Assembly: GCA_963989385.1 (NCBI GenBank)
Contig: OZ022511.1
Coordinates: 23,926,503 to 23,990,502 of the forward strand
Origin: Ctena decussata
Lineage: Eukaryota; Mollusca; Bivalvia; Lucinida; Lucinidae
DNA length: 64,000 nt
Direction of reading: 5' to 3'
Position numbers and translations under genes: made by a program
The notes under the pieces: generated by a model
Seen by the model: the letters and a program-made list of their open reading frames with translations, nothing else
What the model was told of the DNA's origin: nothing
The model's database searches: none
Part shown: one piece after another, positions 1-10,254 of the stretch
How positions within the stretch are numbered: position 1 is the stretch's first letter
Layout: each line of letters begins with the position of its first letter

Positions 1-529
1 TTTATTTGTATATTTTTCTGTCTTTTGAAGTTAAATTTGTGTCATAGTTTTCTTAGGGGCTGTGCAAGCTAAACTTGGTATACCTATGAAAAATGACACT
101 AAGTGTGGCTCGGACAGGGATGCTCGTTGCCAGCCGAGACCTGCCCATCCTCTCTTTTCTTTCAAACATTTGGGGCTTATCGACACTGAAGAAGTTAAAT
201 TCAAAACCGCGCGTCATACGTTCATATTGTACCGTAGGACATTGCTTCATTCTTTCTCTTATTTATTCATTTTTCCCCTTATTTCACACATTAAAATTTT
301 GTGTCAAACTAGATTCTTTAAACTTGGTATACATATGAACCATGAGTTGTTATATTATTAGATGGAAAATCAGGCTAATTGCTCCTATTCGTTTATTTAT
401 CTGCCTATTTTCTTTCTTTCCTTAGTAAGATTGTGTTACAGTTTTCTTAGAAACTTTGCAAGCTAAAATCTTCAAACTTGTTATACATGAGAACAACTTG
501 TACTGTGGGACTGTGAATCTGGCTCATTG

Positions 530-1360
530 CAGGGGTTTTTTTAAGCGCGGGTCCGTTGGCCCGGGCCCGTTGATTTTGGCCTCGGGCCAGTTAAATCCCA
601 CTGTAGCAGGTCCGTCAGGCCAGTTGAGTTTCGGGGAGTCATTTCGGGACATTCAGTTTGTTTCAAACTTGAAGCAAAAACCATCTGAAAACCAGTCTAC
701 TTTCGTTTTGCTACGGATGATTTCATTGGACGATCAGAAATGTTTAATCCAATGAAATTTCTCCTCGCATTGCAAATAGACAATATGGCCGACCGATGAA
801 GTTTGGGGATGAATCGCAGAAGTCACATGTAAAAAAATGGACCCCAAAGGACTTCTGCGCTTATTTCAACCCCCGCCATCTAAAAAAACAAAAACAGCTG
901 CTTAAGTCCGATGAAGAAAAAATGCCACCCGAGACAAATACGAACAGTCTGGCCGCCATCGGTACTTTCAACCTGGGTGGCTGACTGAATTCAAGTGCCT
1001 GAAGTGGCTCGAGTTTGATGATGCCCTAGGAATGAAATGTTCAATTTGTAAAACTAGGGACACAGTTGGCTCTTATGTTACTGGATGTACCAATTACAAG
1101 AAAACCTCACTGCTATATCATGAGGTATCAGACTTGGCTTAATGGGTAATTCGGATACTAAATAACTACAGATAAAACTGGATATTTGGTGATAAAGGAT
1201 CATACATTTTAATGGTGCTTTATTTTATTGAATATATTTAGTCCTGTATATTCCGCATTGGAAAAATAGTCGGGCCAGTTGAAAATTTGGATGGCCAGTA
1301 GATTTTATGGCCAGGTGGCCCTGCAGGCCAATGGCATTTTGGTCCCTAGGAAAACCCCTG
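530..1360 (+). mobile_element. hAT-type non-autonomous DNA transposon (831 bp)
   Basis: The ends are short inverted repeats, CAGGGGTTTT at 530 and AAAACCCCTG ending at 1360. They are flanked by the direct repeat CTCATTG at 523-529 and 1361-1367; sharing one G, this reads as an 8-bp duplication (GCTCATTG). CAGGGG termini and an 8-bp target duplication are the hAT signature. The element is too short for a transposase and keeps only the zinc-finger coding piece at 837-1139. GC-rich 'GGGCCAGTT' words lie near both ends. Confidence 0.82.
837..1139 (+). pseudogene. TTF-type zinc-finger N-terminal remnant of a hAT transposase
   Basis: The frame starting with ATG at 837 encodes a short Lys-rich start, then two in-frame stops (TAA and TGA near 903-912). 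It later reads WLTEFKCLKWLEFDD and a C-x2-C pair (MKCSICK) followed by VTGCTNYKKTSLL. This is the TTF-like zinc finger at the N terminus of KIAA1586/ZNF862/C17orf113-like hAT-derived proteins. No RNase H-fold catalytic domain follows; the frame ends at a TAA near 1139. An overlapping frame at 796-984 is a shadow. Family assignment rests on motif recognition and was not searched. Confidence 0.68.
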
Positions 1361-1537
1361 CTCATTGCACATAGTTTTCCTTTGCTTTATTTATTTTTCT
1401 GTCTTTTCTGGTAAATATGTTTCCCCAGGGACTATTAAGCTAGACAGTTCATATTTGGTACACAGATAAACAATGAGTTGTATTGTGGGATTAACAAGCG
1501 GGTTGTTGCCTTTTTCATCCTTTGTTCATTCATTTTT

Positions 1538-2439
1538 ATACCCCGCCACACGTTAGTGGCGGGGTATTATGTTTTCACGTTGGCCGTCCGTGTGTCTGTC
1601 AGTCCGTAGTACGTACGTCTGTCTGTCCGTCCGTCTGTCCGTCCGCACTTCGTTTCCGTTCGATAACTAAAGTATTTATCAATAGATTTCCTTCAAGTTT
1701 TGCATATGCCTTTGTACCAAGAATGTCTCGCTTGGGATTGTTAATGGGCAAATTTCGTTACTTTCTGCCAGAGTTATGGCACTTGTCAATGTACAAAAAA
1801 TGGTTTCTGGCCTCTCGTTCATTTACTACTCGGAGTATCATGATGAAACTTCACAAACATGATAGAAGTAACAGAAGTTTTGTATGAGCACAAAAATTTT
1901 ATCATCAGGGGTTATCCGCCCCTGCCCTGGGGCTATATACATGTATAAAATCATGAAAAATTCCATATAAAATCATAGTTTGATGCAATTTTTCTGAAAC
2001 TTACAGCAAATGATCAGAGTGATGAAAGCCTCCAGTGATGCTCAAATTTACCCCATAGGAGTTATCTCCCCCTGCCCCCGGGCTATATATATGCATAAAA
2101 TGATGAAAAAATCTATATAAATTCATGTGAAACAGATTTGCAGAAATTCACATCTGATGATAGAAGTAATAAAAGCTTCTTGTGGTGATTAAAATTTGGC
2201 CCTTAAGGGGTTATCTGCCCCTTCCCCATTGCCTTGTTTAAAATCACTAAAATTGTATTTGATTAGTGTGGTAACTTGGTAAGTGATTTATCCGAAGCTT
2301 ATTGTAAGATATCAGAGTAATGAAGTGTCCTGTCATGACAAAGACTTTTATCCGTGTCTGCCCCTGCCCTGGGGTTATACAGAGAAACAGTATATCTTGA
2401 GAAATCGGTGTGTGAAAAAGGTTTGCAGTGGCGGGGTAT
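1538..2439 (+). mobile_element. TIR element with hairpin end, (TCCG)n tract and tandem core (copy A)
   Basis: It starts ATACCCCGCCAC, immediately forming a hairpin (1541-1564), and ends GTGGCGGGGTAT, so the ends are 12-bp inverted repeats. Inside are a (TCCG)n-like microsatellite (about 1617-1645) and about three ~130-bp units containing 'gatagaagtaa' and 'ggttatctgccccttcccc'. A second copy in the other orientation lies at 30888-31762. The frame at 1522-1887 reads through the microsatellite and is not a gene. Confidence 0.78.
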
Positions 2440-2814
2440 CACGCAGTCGTTTGCAATGCTTTTATTCTTTCTTGTCATAGTTAGATTGTTGAAAAATTGT
2501 GTTACAGTTTCTCTGCAACTATTCAAGCTATGCTGCTCAAACTTGGTAGACAATGAGTAATGGCATGTAATGTTTGATCGAGAATCATTATCCTGGCTCT
2601 TCAGTTTCCTTTATTACTTTTCTAAGGGACTTTCTAATGGCTAGCTTGGTTCACTAGTTGTTGCTCATTTTACATGGCAGTGCATTACTAAAGCAGTCAG
2701 CGGGGCTATAGTCAGATCGTCTGACAGTTCTAGTTTTGACGGAATTATGGCATTTTAGTTTGAATATAGTCAGTTTGTGCATAGAGAATATGTAGTCATT
2801 TCCTTCCTTAATAA

Positions 2815-3964
2815 GGGCTCCGCCAGACGAAGTCTGTGGAGGCCCTGTAGTAATCACCTAGTCCGTCCGTCTGTCTATCCGTCCGTCCGTCATGATTTCT
2901 TGTCCCCTCCATAGCTATAAAACCGTTTGAGATATTTTCACGAAACTTGATACAAATGTTAAGCATTATCAGGCAATGTGCAGAGATTAAGAACCGTTAC
3001 TCTACCTACAGTTTTTACTGCATTATGCCCCTTTGAAATTTTAGTACAGAAATCGTGTTCGCTCCATTACTTTGAAACTGTTTGAGATATTTTCATGAAA
3101 CTTGGTACAAATGTAAGGCATCATCAGTCAATGCACAGAGATTAAAAACCGTAACTCTTAATTCAATATTTACTGAATTATGTGCCTTAGTATTTTTAGT
3201 ATGGAAATCGTGTCCGCTCTATATCTCTGAAATTGCTTAAGATATTTTCACAAAACTGGGTACAAATGTAAAACATCATCAGACCTTATGCAGAGAATAA
3301 GACACGTAGCTCTACCTACATTTTTACTAGTATTGAGATGATATCCGCTTCGTAACTCTGCAACCGTTTGAGATATTCTCACCAAACTTTATACAAGTGT
3401 AAAGCATCATCAAACGATGTGCAGAAAGCAAAAACAGTAACTCTACTTACATTTTTAATTGAATTATGCCTCTTCGTAATTTTCAGTAAGAAAATCGTGT
3501 CCGCTCTATAACTTTTAAACTCTCAAACATGTTTTCATGAATCTTTGTACAAATATAAAGCATCATCAGATGATATGCAGAGAACTCTTGTTCAGTTCTG
3601 TTGTGTCTTCTTAGAATATCAGTTAAATATGGAAGAAGTACTTTTCATTCAGCTTCAACACTGTATCAATGGTAACTGGAATTCTCTGTATGAATTCATT
3701 CATATCTACACAGGTGTCCAGTTCAGTAACTTCTGATCTAATATCGTACTGATCCCTTTGTCCAGCTTGAGTTTTATTATGGAAAATACTTTTTATGCAC
3801 CCTATTTTTGGTGTGTTTATCTTTTTCAATTTGTGCATAGGACTTTATATCTTTGTCACAGGAATATGAAGTTTTTTTTTTTTTTTTTTTTTTTTTTCAG
3901 ATATGATATCAAGGAAAATGGCTGATGCATCAAATTGTACTTCTCTTCCACGAATGTGGAGGCT
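2815..3964 (+). mobile_element. Tandem-core element D, GGGCTCCGCCAGAC type
   Basis: It begins with a hairpin (2815-2845, GGGCTCC arms) and a (TCCG)n tract at 2861-2890, then about five units of ~145 bp. Each unit carries 'ccgtttgagatattttcacgaaactt' (split here only for length), 'caaatgtaaagcatcatca' and 'gtgtccgctc'. The right end is uncertain. A degenerate hairpin 'tccacgaatgtggaggct' near 3949-3964 after a poly-T run (3872-3897) is the best candidate. Confidence 0.62.
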
Positions 3965-4047
3965 ATGAGTTTATATTCTTGTTGTCATGAGTTTATCCAT
4001 TTGTAACAGGCAAAAGAAGTGCGATCCTCTCATTTGTATATCCTTTT

Positions 4048-4797
4048 TATCCCCCGACCGAAAGGTTCGGGGATATAGCGATGAGCCTGGCGTCCGTCCG
4101 TCCGTCCGTCTGTCCGTCCGTCCGTCCGTCCGTCCGTCTGTCCGTCCGTAAACATTTTCTTGTCCGCTCCATATCTTGAATACCCTATGGAATATTTTCA
4201 TGATACTTCACAGTTATGTAGAACAGGTCATGGCGATGTGTCGCGTGCAAGAATGGTAACTCTTGCTTGTGTACTTTTTGAGTTATCTCCCCTTTGGTGA
4301 TTTTTTGGCAGATTCGTGTCCGCTCTGTAACTTGAATACCCTTTGGAATATTTTCATGATACTTCACAGATATGTAGAGCAGGTCATGACGATGTGTCGC
4401 GAACAAGAATGACAACTCTTGCTTTCTTCCTTTTTGAGTTATTCCCCCTTGATGATTTTAGGTGTGATTTCATGTCCGCTCCATAACTTGAATACCCTTT
4501 GAAATATTTTCATGAAACTTCACAGATATGTAGAACAGGTCATGGCGATGTGTCGCGAACAAGAATGACAACTCTTGCTTTCTTACATTTTGAGTTATTT
4601 CCCCTTGATGGTTTTAGGTGTGAATTCGTGTCCGCTCCATAACTTGAATACCCTTTGGAATATTTTCATTATACTTGACAGATATGTAGAACGGGTCATG
4701 ACGATGTGTCGGGAACAAGAATGACAACTCTTGCATTCTTACATTTTGAGTTATTTCCCCCTGATGGTTTTAGATATGTAGAACAGGTCATGACGAT
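4048..4797 (+). mobile_element. Tandem-core element C, cut off by a LINE
   Basis: TATCCCCCGACCG and an immediate hairpin (4051-4072) open the element. A pure (TCCG)n tract runs to about 4148. Five units of ~145 bp follow, with 'taacttgaataccctttgg', 'tttcatgatacttcacag', 'gtagaacaggtcatgacg' and 'cgaacaagaatgacaactc'. The last unit breaks off at 4797, where LINE coding sequence begins. No matching right end is seen beyond the LINE. Reading frames through (TCCG)n give Asp-Gly-Arg-Thr repeats and are not genes. Confidence 0.74.
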
Positions 4798-6339
4798 GTG
4801 TCTACATTTTGCGCCTTCATAGATTTTAAGAAAGCCTATGACTCTACTAACCGAGAAAAATTATGGCAGAGGTTGTCTGAAATCGGTGTTTCTGGAAAAT
4901 TATTTAAGACTATAAGGTCGCTTTATTCATCTGTTACTTCATGTGTCAGGGTCAACAGCATGCACACGGACTGGTTTGATGTTAAATGTGGCCTCCGACA
5001 AGGCTGCATTTTATCACCGATCCTGTTTAATCTTTATATAAATGACCTAGTTCTGTATTTGAAGTCTTTTGGTAAAGATGTGAAATGTAATGATGACTAT
5101 ATCTGTACTCTGCTGTACGCAGATGATTTGGTTTTGCTTGCCGAAACAGAACAAGACCTGCAAGTATTGTTGGAGGCATTGAATGTTTGATGCTTGTCTA
5201 ATAATATGACTGTGAACGTTAACAAGAATAATATTGTGCACTTTCGTAATCCGTCGGTAAAGAAAACAGAGCACATCCTCAAATGCGGTAATAATATATT
5301 GAAAATTGTCGACAGTTATACCTACCTTGGGTTATTTCTAACAAAACATTTGGATTTCGAGTTAATTGCAAAGTCTGAAGCTCAAAGCGCGAGTCGAGCG
5401 TTGGGGCTCTTGATAGCCAAGTATAAGTTAGCCGGGGGTTTGCCGTATAATGTCTATACAAAACTGTACGAGTCAGTCGTTTGTCCGATTATTGATTATA
5501 GTGCTAGCATTTGGGGATTCAAATCCTATTCTTGCATAAATGCTGTACAGAACAGGGCTATGCGAGTCTTTTTGGGTGTCGGTAAATATACACCCATCGC
5601 TGCTTTGCATGGGGAATTAGGGTGGGAACCGTGTACATCCAGACAGTGGTCTTGCATTGGTCGCCATGTTGTCAGAATGTCATGTACAAACAGTAGTAGG
5701 CTGAATAAACGTATAGCACTTTGAACGTCCGCTAATGCATCTCTGCGATGTAAGAACTGGTTTTTCGTTTTTAATAAACGATGCACGGAGCTAAACTTAA
5801 ACTTTGATGTAAATATTATCCGTCCCATTAGTAAGATACTGGTCAATAGCTTGCATAGTGCGATTCTACAGGAATATAAAGCCAAATGGTATTCCAGTAT
5901 AAACGGTAAAGTGGGACCCTCAGGCAGGGGCAATAACAAGTTGCCAACTTATTGTCAGTTTAAGTATGTATATGAGGTGGAGCAGTATTGCAAGACGATT
6001 TTGCCTTTAAGACATCGTGCAGCGTTTGCCAAATTCCGCTGCGGCGTAGCCCCTCTGCGGATAGAAACTGGCCGGTTCGAAAATAAACCTCTAGAGGAAC
6101 GTAGATGTCCTTTTTGTAACGTTATAGAAAGCAAACCGCATGTACTTTTGGACTGTAGTTTATACACCGATCTTAGATCAGAATTATTTCTAAAAGCTCG
6201 AGTCGTAAATGAGGAGTTTATATCTCTTTCCACTGATGATAAGTTAATATTCCTGTTTTCCAACCATAACATGATTAGACTGTGTGCCAAAACCTGTTTT
6301 AATATTCTCCAAAGGAGAGCTTTTTACCTTTGTAAGTAA
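4798..6339 (+). pseudogene. LINE reverse transcriptase, two in-frame TGA codons
   Basis: Three open stretches (4798-5187, 5191-5721, 5725-6336) are all in one frame, split only by TGA at 5188-5190 and 5722-5724. They encode RT palm and thumb: FIDFKKAYD, GLRQGCILSPILFN, and the catalytic YADD in LLYADDLVLLAE. Then comes the C-terminal region with a CPFC...HVLLDC zinc-like cluster. The first codon is GTG inside the truncated gene, so it is not a real start. Upstream endonuclease and N-terminal RT parts are missing. Clade not resolved. Confidence 0.87.
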
Positions 6340-6718
6340 TATCTCTCTTTTTTAAATTTTTATATTTTGTAGGTATGTGTGTTTTAAAGACCGAACGGCT
6401 TCCGCTAATCATAATCTTTTTATGTTAAAAGTTGTTTCTTTTAACAATTGCTCGAGTGTTAATAGAACCAATATTTTACATTAGATGCATGATTTTTAGA
6501 TTAGGGGAAGCCAGTTTTATATTGTTGTATCATATAATTGCACTATTTTATGTTGTATATTTTGTGATGAGTAATGCATGTATAGTTTTAGTCTCTTATA
6601 ACTCTCTTAAGAGTGGCAATGTACATTGTATTTCTTAACATTTTAATTTGCTAGTCTTACGTATGTACATTGATGAGACTCAAATAAAGATTACTTACTT
6701 AGTAATACTTACTTACTA
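4798..6718 (+). mobile_element. 5'-truncated non-LTR retrotransposon (LINE)
   Basis: Reverse-transcriptase sequence starts abruptly in the middle of the RT domain, a 5' truncation typical of LINE insertion. The 3' UTR continues to an 'aataaag' and short 'attactta' repeats at about 6685-6718. The same family is found in the other orientation at 12395-12426 plus 30545-32040. Comparing the two copies defines the 3' UTR (about 6340-6700). Confidence 0.88.
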
Positions 6719-8024
6719 CTAGTTTCAATGACTCACTTTTGATTATAATCTGGTTACATCTGTGGATGTTTTTAAATAACATACTGATGTCACATTTATA
6801 GACTAGCTTGCAGCATATAATTGCAAAACCAAAATTGTGTTTATTCTCCATTTACTATACAACTGACACCATGCTGAGTTTATTACATTTTTACAAAACT
6901 ATCTCTTAATTTATATTATTTAAATCTTAAACATACTGTTTTCTTTTTATGTTCTCTGTCATATTTTACCAAAAATAAGAAATATATTTGCCTTTAGTTG
7001 AGAATTTTAACATTTCAGTTCTTTTTTTCATGTTTATAGTCGTTGAATTTCCGTAACAGTCGTTGAATAGCTGTATCACTGTCAGCTTAATCAGTAAATT
7101 GCTGTAACAAAAGTCGTTGGATTTCCTTTTACGTAGTAACAGAGTCGGACAACTGTGTTTATGTAGCAATTTAACTGGAAGATATGTAAAATGATTTTGC
7201 ACTTTTTTATAAAAACATGAAATTTCTTACCATGCTAGATAAAGCTATTTTAAGCAATTTCAGTGTGGATGCCAAGCTGGAAAATTATGTTTATGGCGGC
7301 CATCTTGAATTTCAAAATGGCCGCCCCTGAAACAGCATTTTATGGCAAACAGAATCAGAGATTATTAAAAATGCTAGTTCTGTATAGCTGAATATGCTAA
7401 GCTGAGCTTTAAGCAGAACTTCTTAATCTTGTTTGTCATTTTAGCTTTTCTGATCTATGCTACTGGGCGAGGACATGACACCGATCAATAATTACATGTT
7501 GTAGACATGGAAATGGAATACAGTGAATGGGTATGTCTCGCCACATGGTGGATAAAACCTTTCAAAGCATCATTGCTTGCAGATTGATTTGTTTTTCTAG
7601 TGAATTAAACTTGTTAACTGGGTGACGAAAGCAATTCGTTTATTTGTCTAATTTTATTTGGTACATTTGCCTACATAATACATGCTTACTTAGCTCATAC
7701 TATTATTAGAGATGCAGAAAACATAATTTAAAACAAAAAAGCATTTGACTTTATTTTCATGCACATTGCAGTAAAAGGTTTTAAAAGATTAAACGATAAT
7801 ATTTGATGCAAAACGCAGGTAACAGTAATAAAACTACTAATAAACAACAATAACCTGAATAAACTGGAGTTGACGGTTTAAAATTGTGGTCCTCACTGAA
7901 CATACAGTATTACCGGTATTCATTTTTAAATTATGCACAGATTACAGAGAACTGACTGACACAATTTGAATAAGTATGTGTATATGTATGGACATGTATC
8001 ATCAGAGTTGGTATTCAGAAATTA
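6719..8024. other. AT-rich sequence, no gene seen
   Basis: No coding frame with family resemblance. The only recognisable item is a short palindromic 'ggcggccatcttg...' phrase near 7292-7325, like the core words of the tandem-core element at 56825-58950. Confidence 0.5.
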
Positions 8025-8410
8025 ATGATTCAGATAGGCTTATAACGTACTGTAGATACAAACATGATTTTGAATTTGAAAATCATTTAGACTTTTTGAA
8101 AGAAAATTAATATAGAGTAGCGCTAACTAGGTTTAGGCTTTCATCTCATGATTTATATATTGAGCGAGGCCGATATGATAATGTACCAAGACATGAACGT
8201 ATTTGTAAATGCTGTCGTATGAACGCTATAGAAAATGAATATCACTTTTTATTAGTAAGAACACTTTATAGAGAGTTAAGATTATAATATTTTAAACAAT
8301 ACTATTGCCATTGGCCAAATATACATTAATTCGATAGTTTAATGATGTCAAAAACAAAATATACAATTTTAAATTTAGCAAGGTTCGTATATTTTGCTTT
8401 CAAATTAAGG
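8025..8410 (+). pseudogene. LINE reverse-transcriptase C-terminal fragment
   Basis: The frame holding 'RFRLSSHDLYIERGRY', 'HERICKCC' and 'ENEYHFLL' matches the zinc-like C-terminal tail seen in LINE proteins of the 4798-6339 type, although it is a different family. A TAA interrupts it near 8110. A frameshift precedes the final 'LARFVYFAFKLR' stretch at about 8375-8408. The following 200 bp is probably 3' UTR. No RT catalytic core remains. Confidence 0.72.
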
Positions 8411-9796
8411 AAATAGTTTTGCGGTTGAGTATAGTCTGTATTTCCATGTTATTTTGTATTCTAGTGAATAGTATATATTGCACCTCTGCAATCGCATGAT
8501 TTGAAAATGGTATTTTTGTGCAAGAGAAAAGTGTATTGTCACTACGACTATACATGTGTAGGCTATAAACGTTCTTGTAATGTTTAATGCTGAATAAATT
8601 TATTAGTATTGTATGTAACATTGACAAATAACTTGAATCCGAAACGAAACTTATTTTGTAAGAATTCTTACAATTTTGACGAATGACTTCGAAAAAGTGT
8701 ATCCACAGTGTGATCTGTATTTCATCTTAAGTAGCCAGGAGCGCATGTCATTATATTGAACAACCATTGTTATATGTTTCTAAACTATAATAATATGAGT
8801 TTTACATACACTTGAATGTAAGTCTAGCGGTAACGTTGAGTTACATAAATGTAGTTTGTATATAATTGTAAGCAGTGTCAGTGGATAAGATTTTCAAACT
8901 GTTGTAAAGAGCAAGTCCCAGTCGGCAGTAATTAATAAGGCTTTCAAAAGCTATAGTCAACCTCTTAACTATATTCAGATTTCAGATAGATGTAGCATTC
9001 GTAGACTTTTAATATTTGCTATAGCTCAACAAAAACATGGAGATCTTTACGGATGAAGTATTCTTGCTCTAACTCATTTTAATCATAACTTTAAAGCCAT
9101 TTTGCTTAAATAAACGTTTAAAGTCACATTCGACAGGTAAATGTAATTGGTCCGGGTCTAGGTTTGGTATCATGTTTACCGTGCACCTGCTGAGCAGTAA
9201 TAAATGTTATCTATTTGTATAGTTCTCGTCAATTATACTGCCCCATATTACTGCTATGAAAACAAAAAAATGCAAATCTTTTAATTGGAGACATGAAAGT
9301 TAGAGTTTCCCATCCAGTTGTGTTTGTCACAATAACAATTCCAAGGTTTTCCAGATCAGGTAATTTTCGCACCATCTTTGTCACCATCTTTGCATATTTC
9401 TGTTCACTATTATCAACACCTAAAGTGTTACACGAGCATCAAATATGTTACATTATGACAATTTCTAAAATATTCATAATTGTATGAGTATTTTCTTGAA
9501 GTCTTTTAGATATTGTCAAAATGTTGTATTCGCTTCATCTGTATTGCCTCGGAAATGATAGTATTCATCAGCAGCGGGACTTCGCTAGTAAATGATTTAC
9601 CCCCCCTCTCTTCGCAACACACATCTCCCTATCCCCCCCCCCCCCCCCCATTACACACACACACACGAAATCCCCGAAAGATTGCATCAAAATATTCTTT
9701 TGCGGAACAAAGATTAGCTAGAATAACATTTGTTTTGGTCAGTCTTTCATATGTAAATGTAAGTATTTTAAACGTAATTTGTAATACAGAGCAATC
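8411..9796. other. AT-rich sequence with a poly-C/CA microsatellite
   Basis: No gene recognised. A C run and (CA)n tract lie at about 9634-9666. Frames at 9293-9487 and 9513-9815 have no family resemblance. Confidence 0.5.
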
Positions 9797-9919
9797 ATGT
9801 CAAAGGAAAGGGTGAATTGGACCTCAGATGAGGTTGAAGCCCTTCTCACTGAAGTAAGGACGATGGATGGACAGATGGCTTGCGATTTTACGTCATTTTC
9901 AACAGTATTTCAGTCATAG
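9797..9919 (+). CDS. Possible first exon of a Myb/SANT-like protein (40 codons)
   Basis: ATG at 9797 opens MSKERVNWTSDEVEALLTEV, which resembles the first helix of Myb/SANT-like domains (Trp followed by acidic and leucine-rich positions). A splice-donor-like 'gaagtaagg' follows the match at about 9852, so the coding part may stop there and the rest of the frame be intron. No second exon was recognised. It could be a decayed Harbinger-type Myb-like gene or chance. Confidence 0.28.
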   Translation: MSKERVNWTSDEVEALLTEVRTMDGQMACDFTSFSTVFQS

Positions 9920-10062
9920 CAGGACAATGGAAAGGTGATGATGAAAGACTGTGTGCAATGAACCCGTTTACGACTGAAAAAATCAGACACCGGTCATCGA
10001 TCGCGGGACCGCTAGATCAGCAGGCCAGCGCTTAGCCCACTGAATTACCGGGACTCCTAAGT
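9868..10062 (-). mobile_element. tRNA-derived SINE, same family as 53872-54032
   Basis: Read on the minus strand it starts with a tRNA-like head (about 10062 to 10000) with a degenerate A box and B box. It continues into 'gttcattgcacac', 'catcatcac' and 'atgactgaaatactgttg'. The same order of blocks occurs at 53872-54032. Confidence 0.62.
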
Positions 10063-10254
10063 GAACTTTGAGGACTCCTAACCCATTACACAAAGAATAG
10101 TTTTTAATCCAAGGTTTATTTTTTTATACTAAGTTGCAGGTCTTCAAAACCAAGATTTGAACATTTCCCAAAGTTATTTAACAAAAGTGGCTAGTAATCT
10201 TCCACGCAAACCGAACAACTAAGTGTCTTATGAACCAGAGCAGATTCAAGGGCT

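Larger units (their letters stand above)
1..2655. repeat. Old degenerate tandem array, split by two insertions
   Basis: A diverged unit recurs near 43, 290, 430, 1385 and 2490. Its recognisable parts are a phrase like 'gtgttacagttttcttag', then 'gcaagctaaa', 'aaacttggtatac', 'atgaacaatgagttgt', and a T-rich 'tttatttttctgtcttt'. The hAT element at 530-1360 and the TIR element at 1538-2439 interrupt it. Open frames here (for example 62-361 and 456-755) follow repeat text and show no protein family. It may be the core of an old tandem-core element like those at 2815-4797. Confidence 0.6.

Noticed and set aside
3971..4201. Open frame with Asp-Gly-Arg-Thr repeats
   Set aside because: It is the translation of a (TCCG)n microsatellite at the start of a mobile element. 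The same applies to frames at 61514-61759 and 31558-31746.
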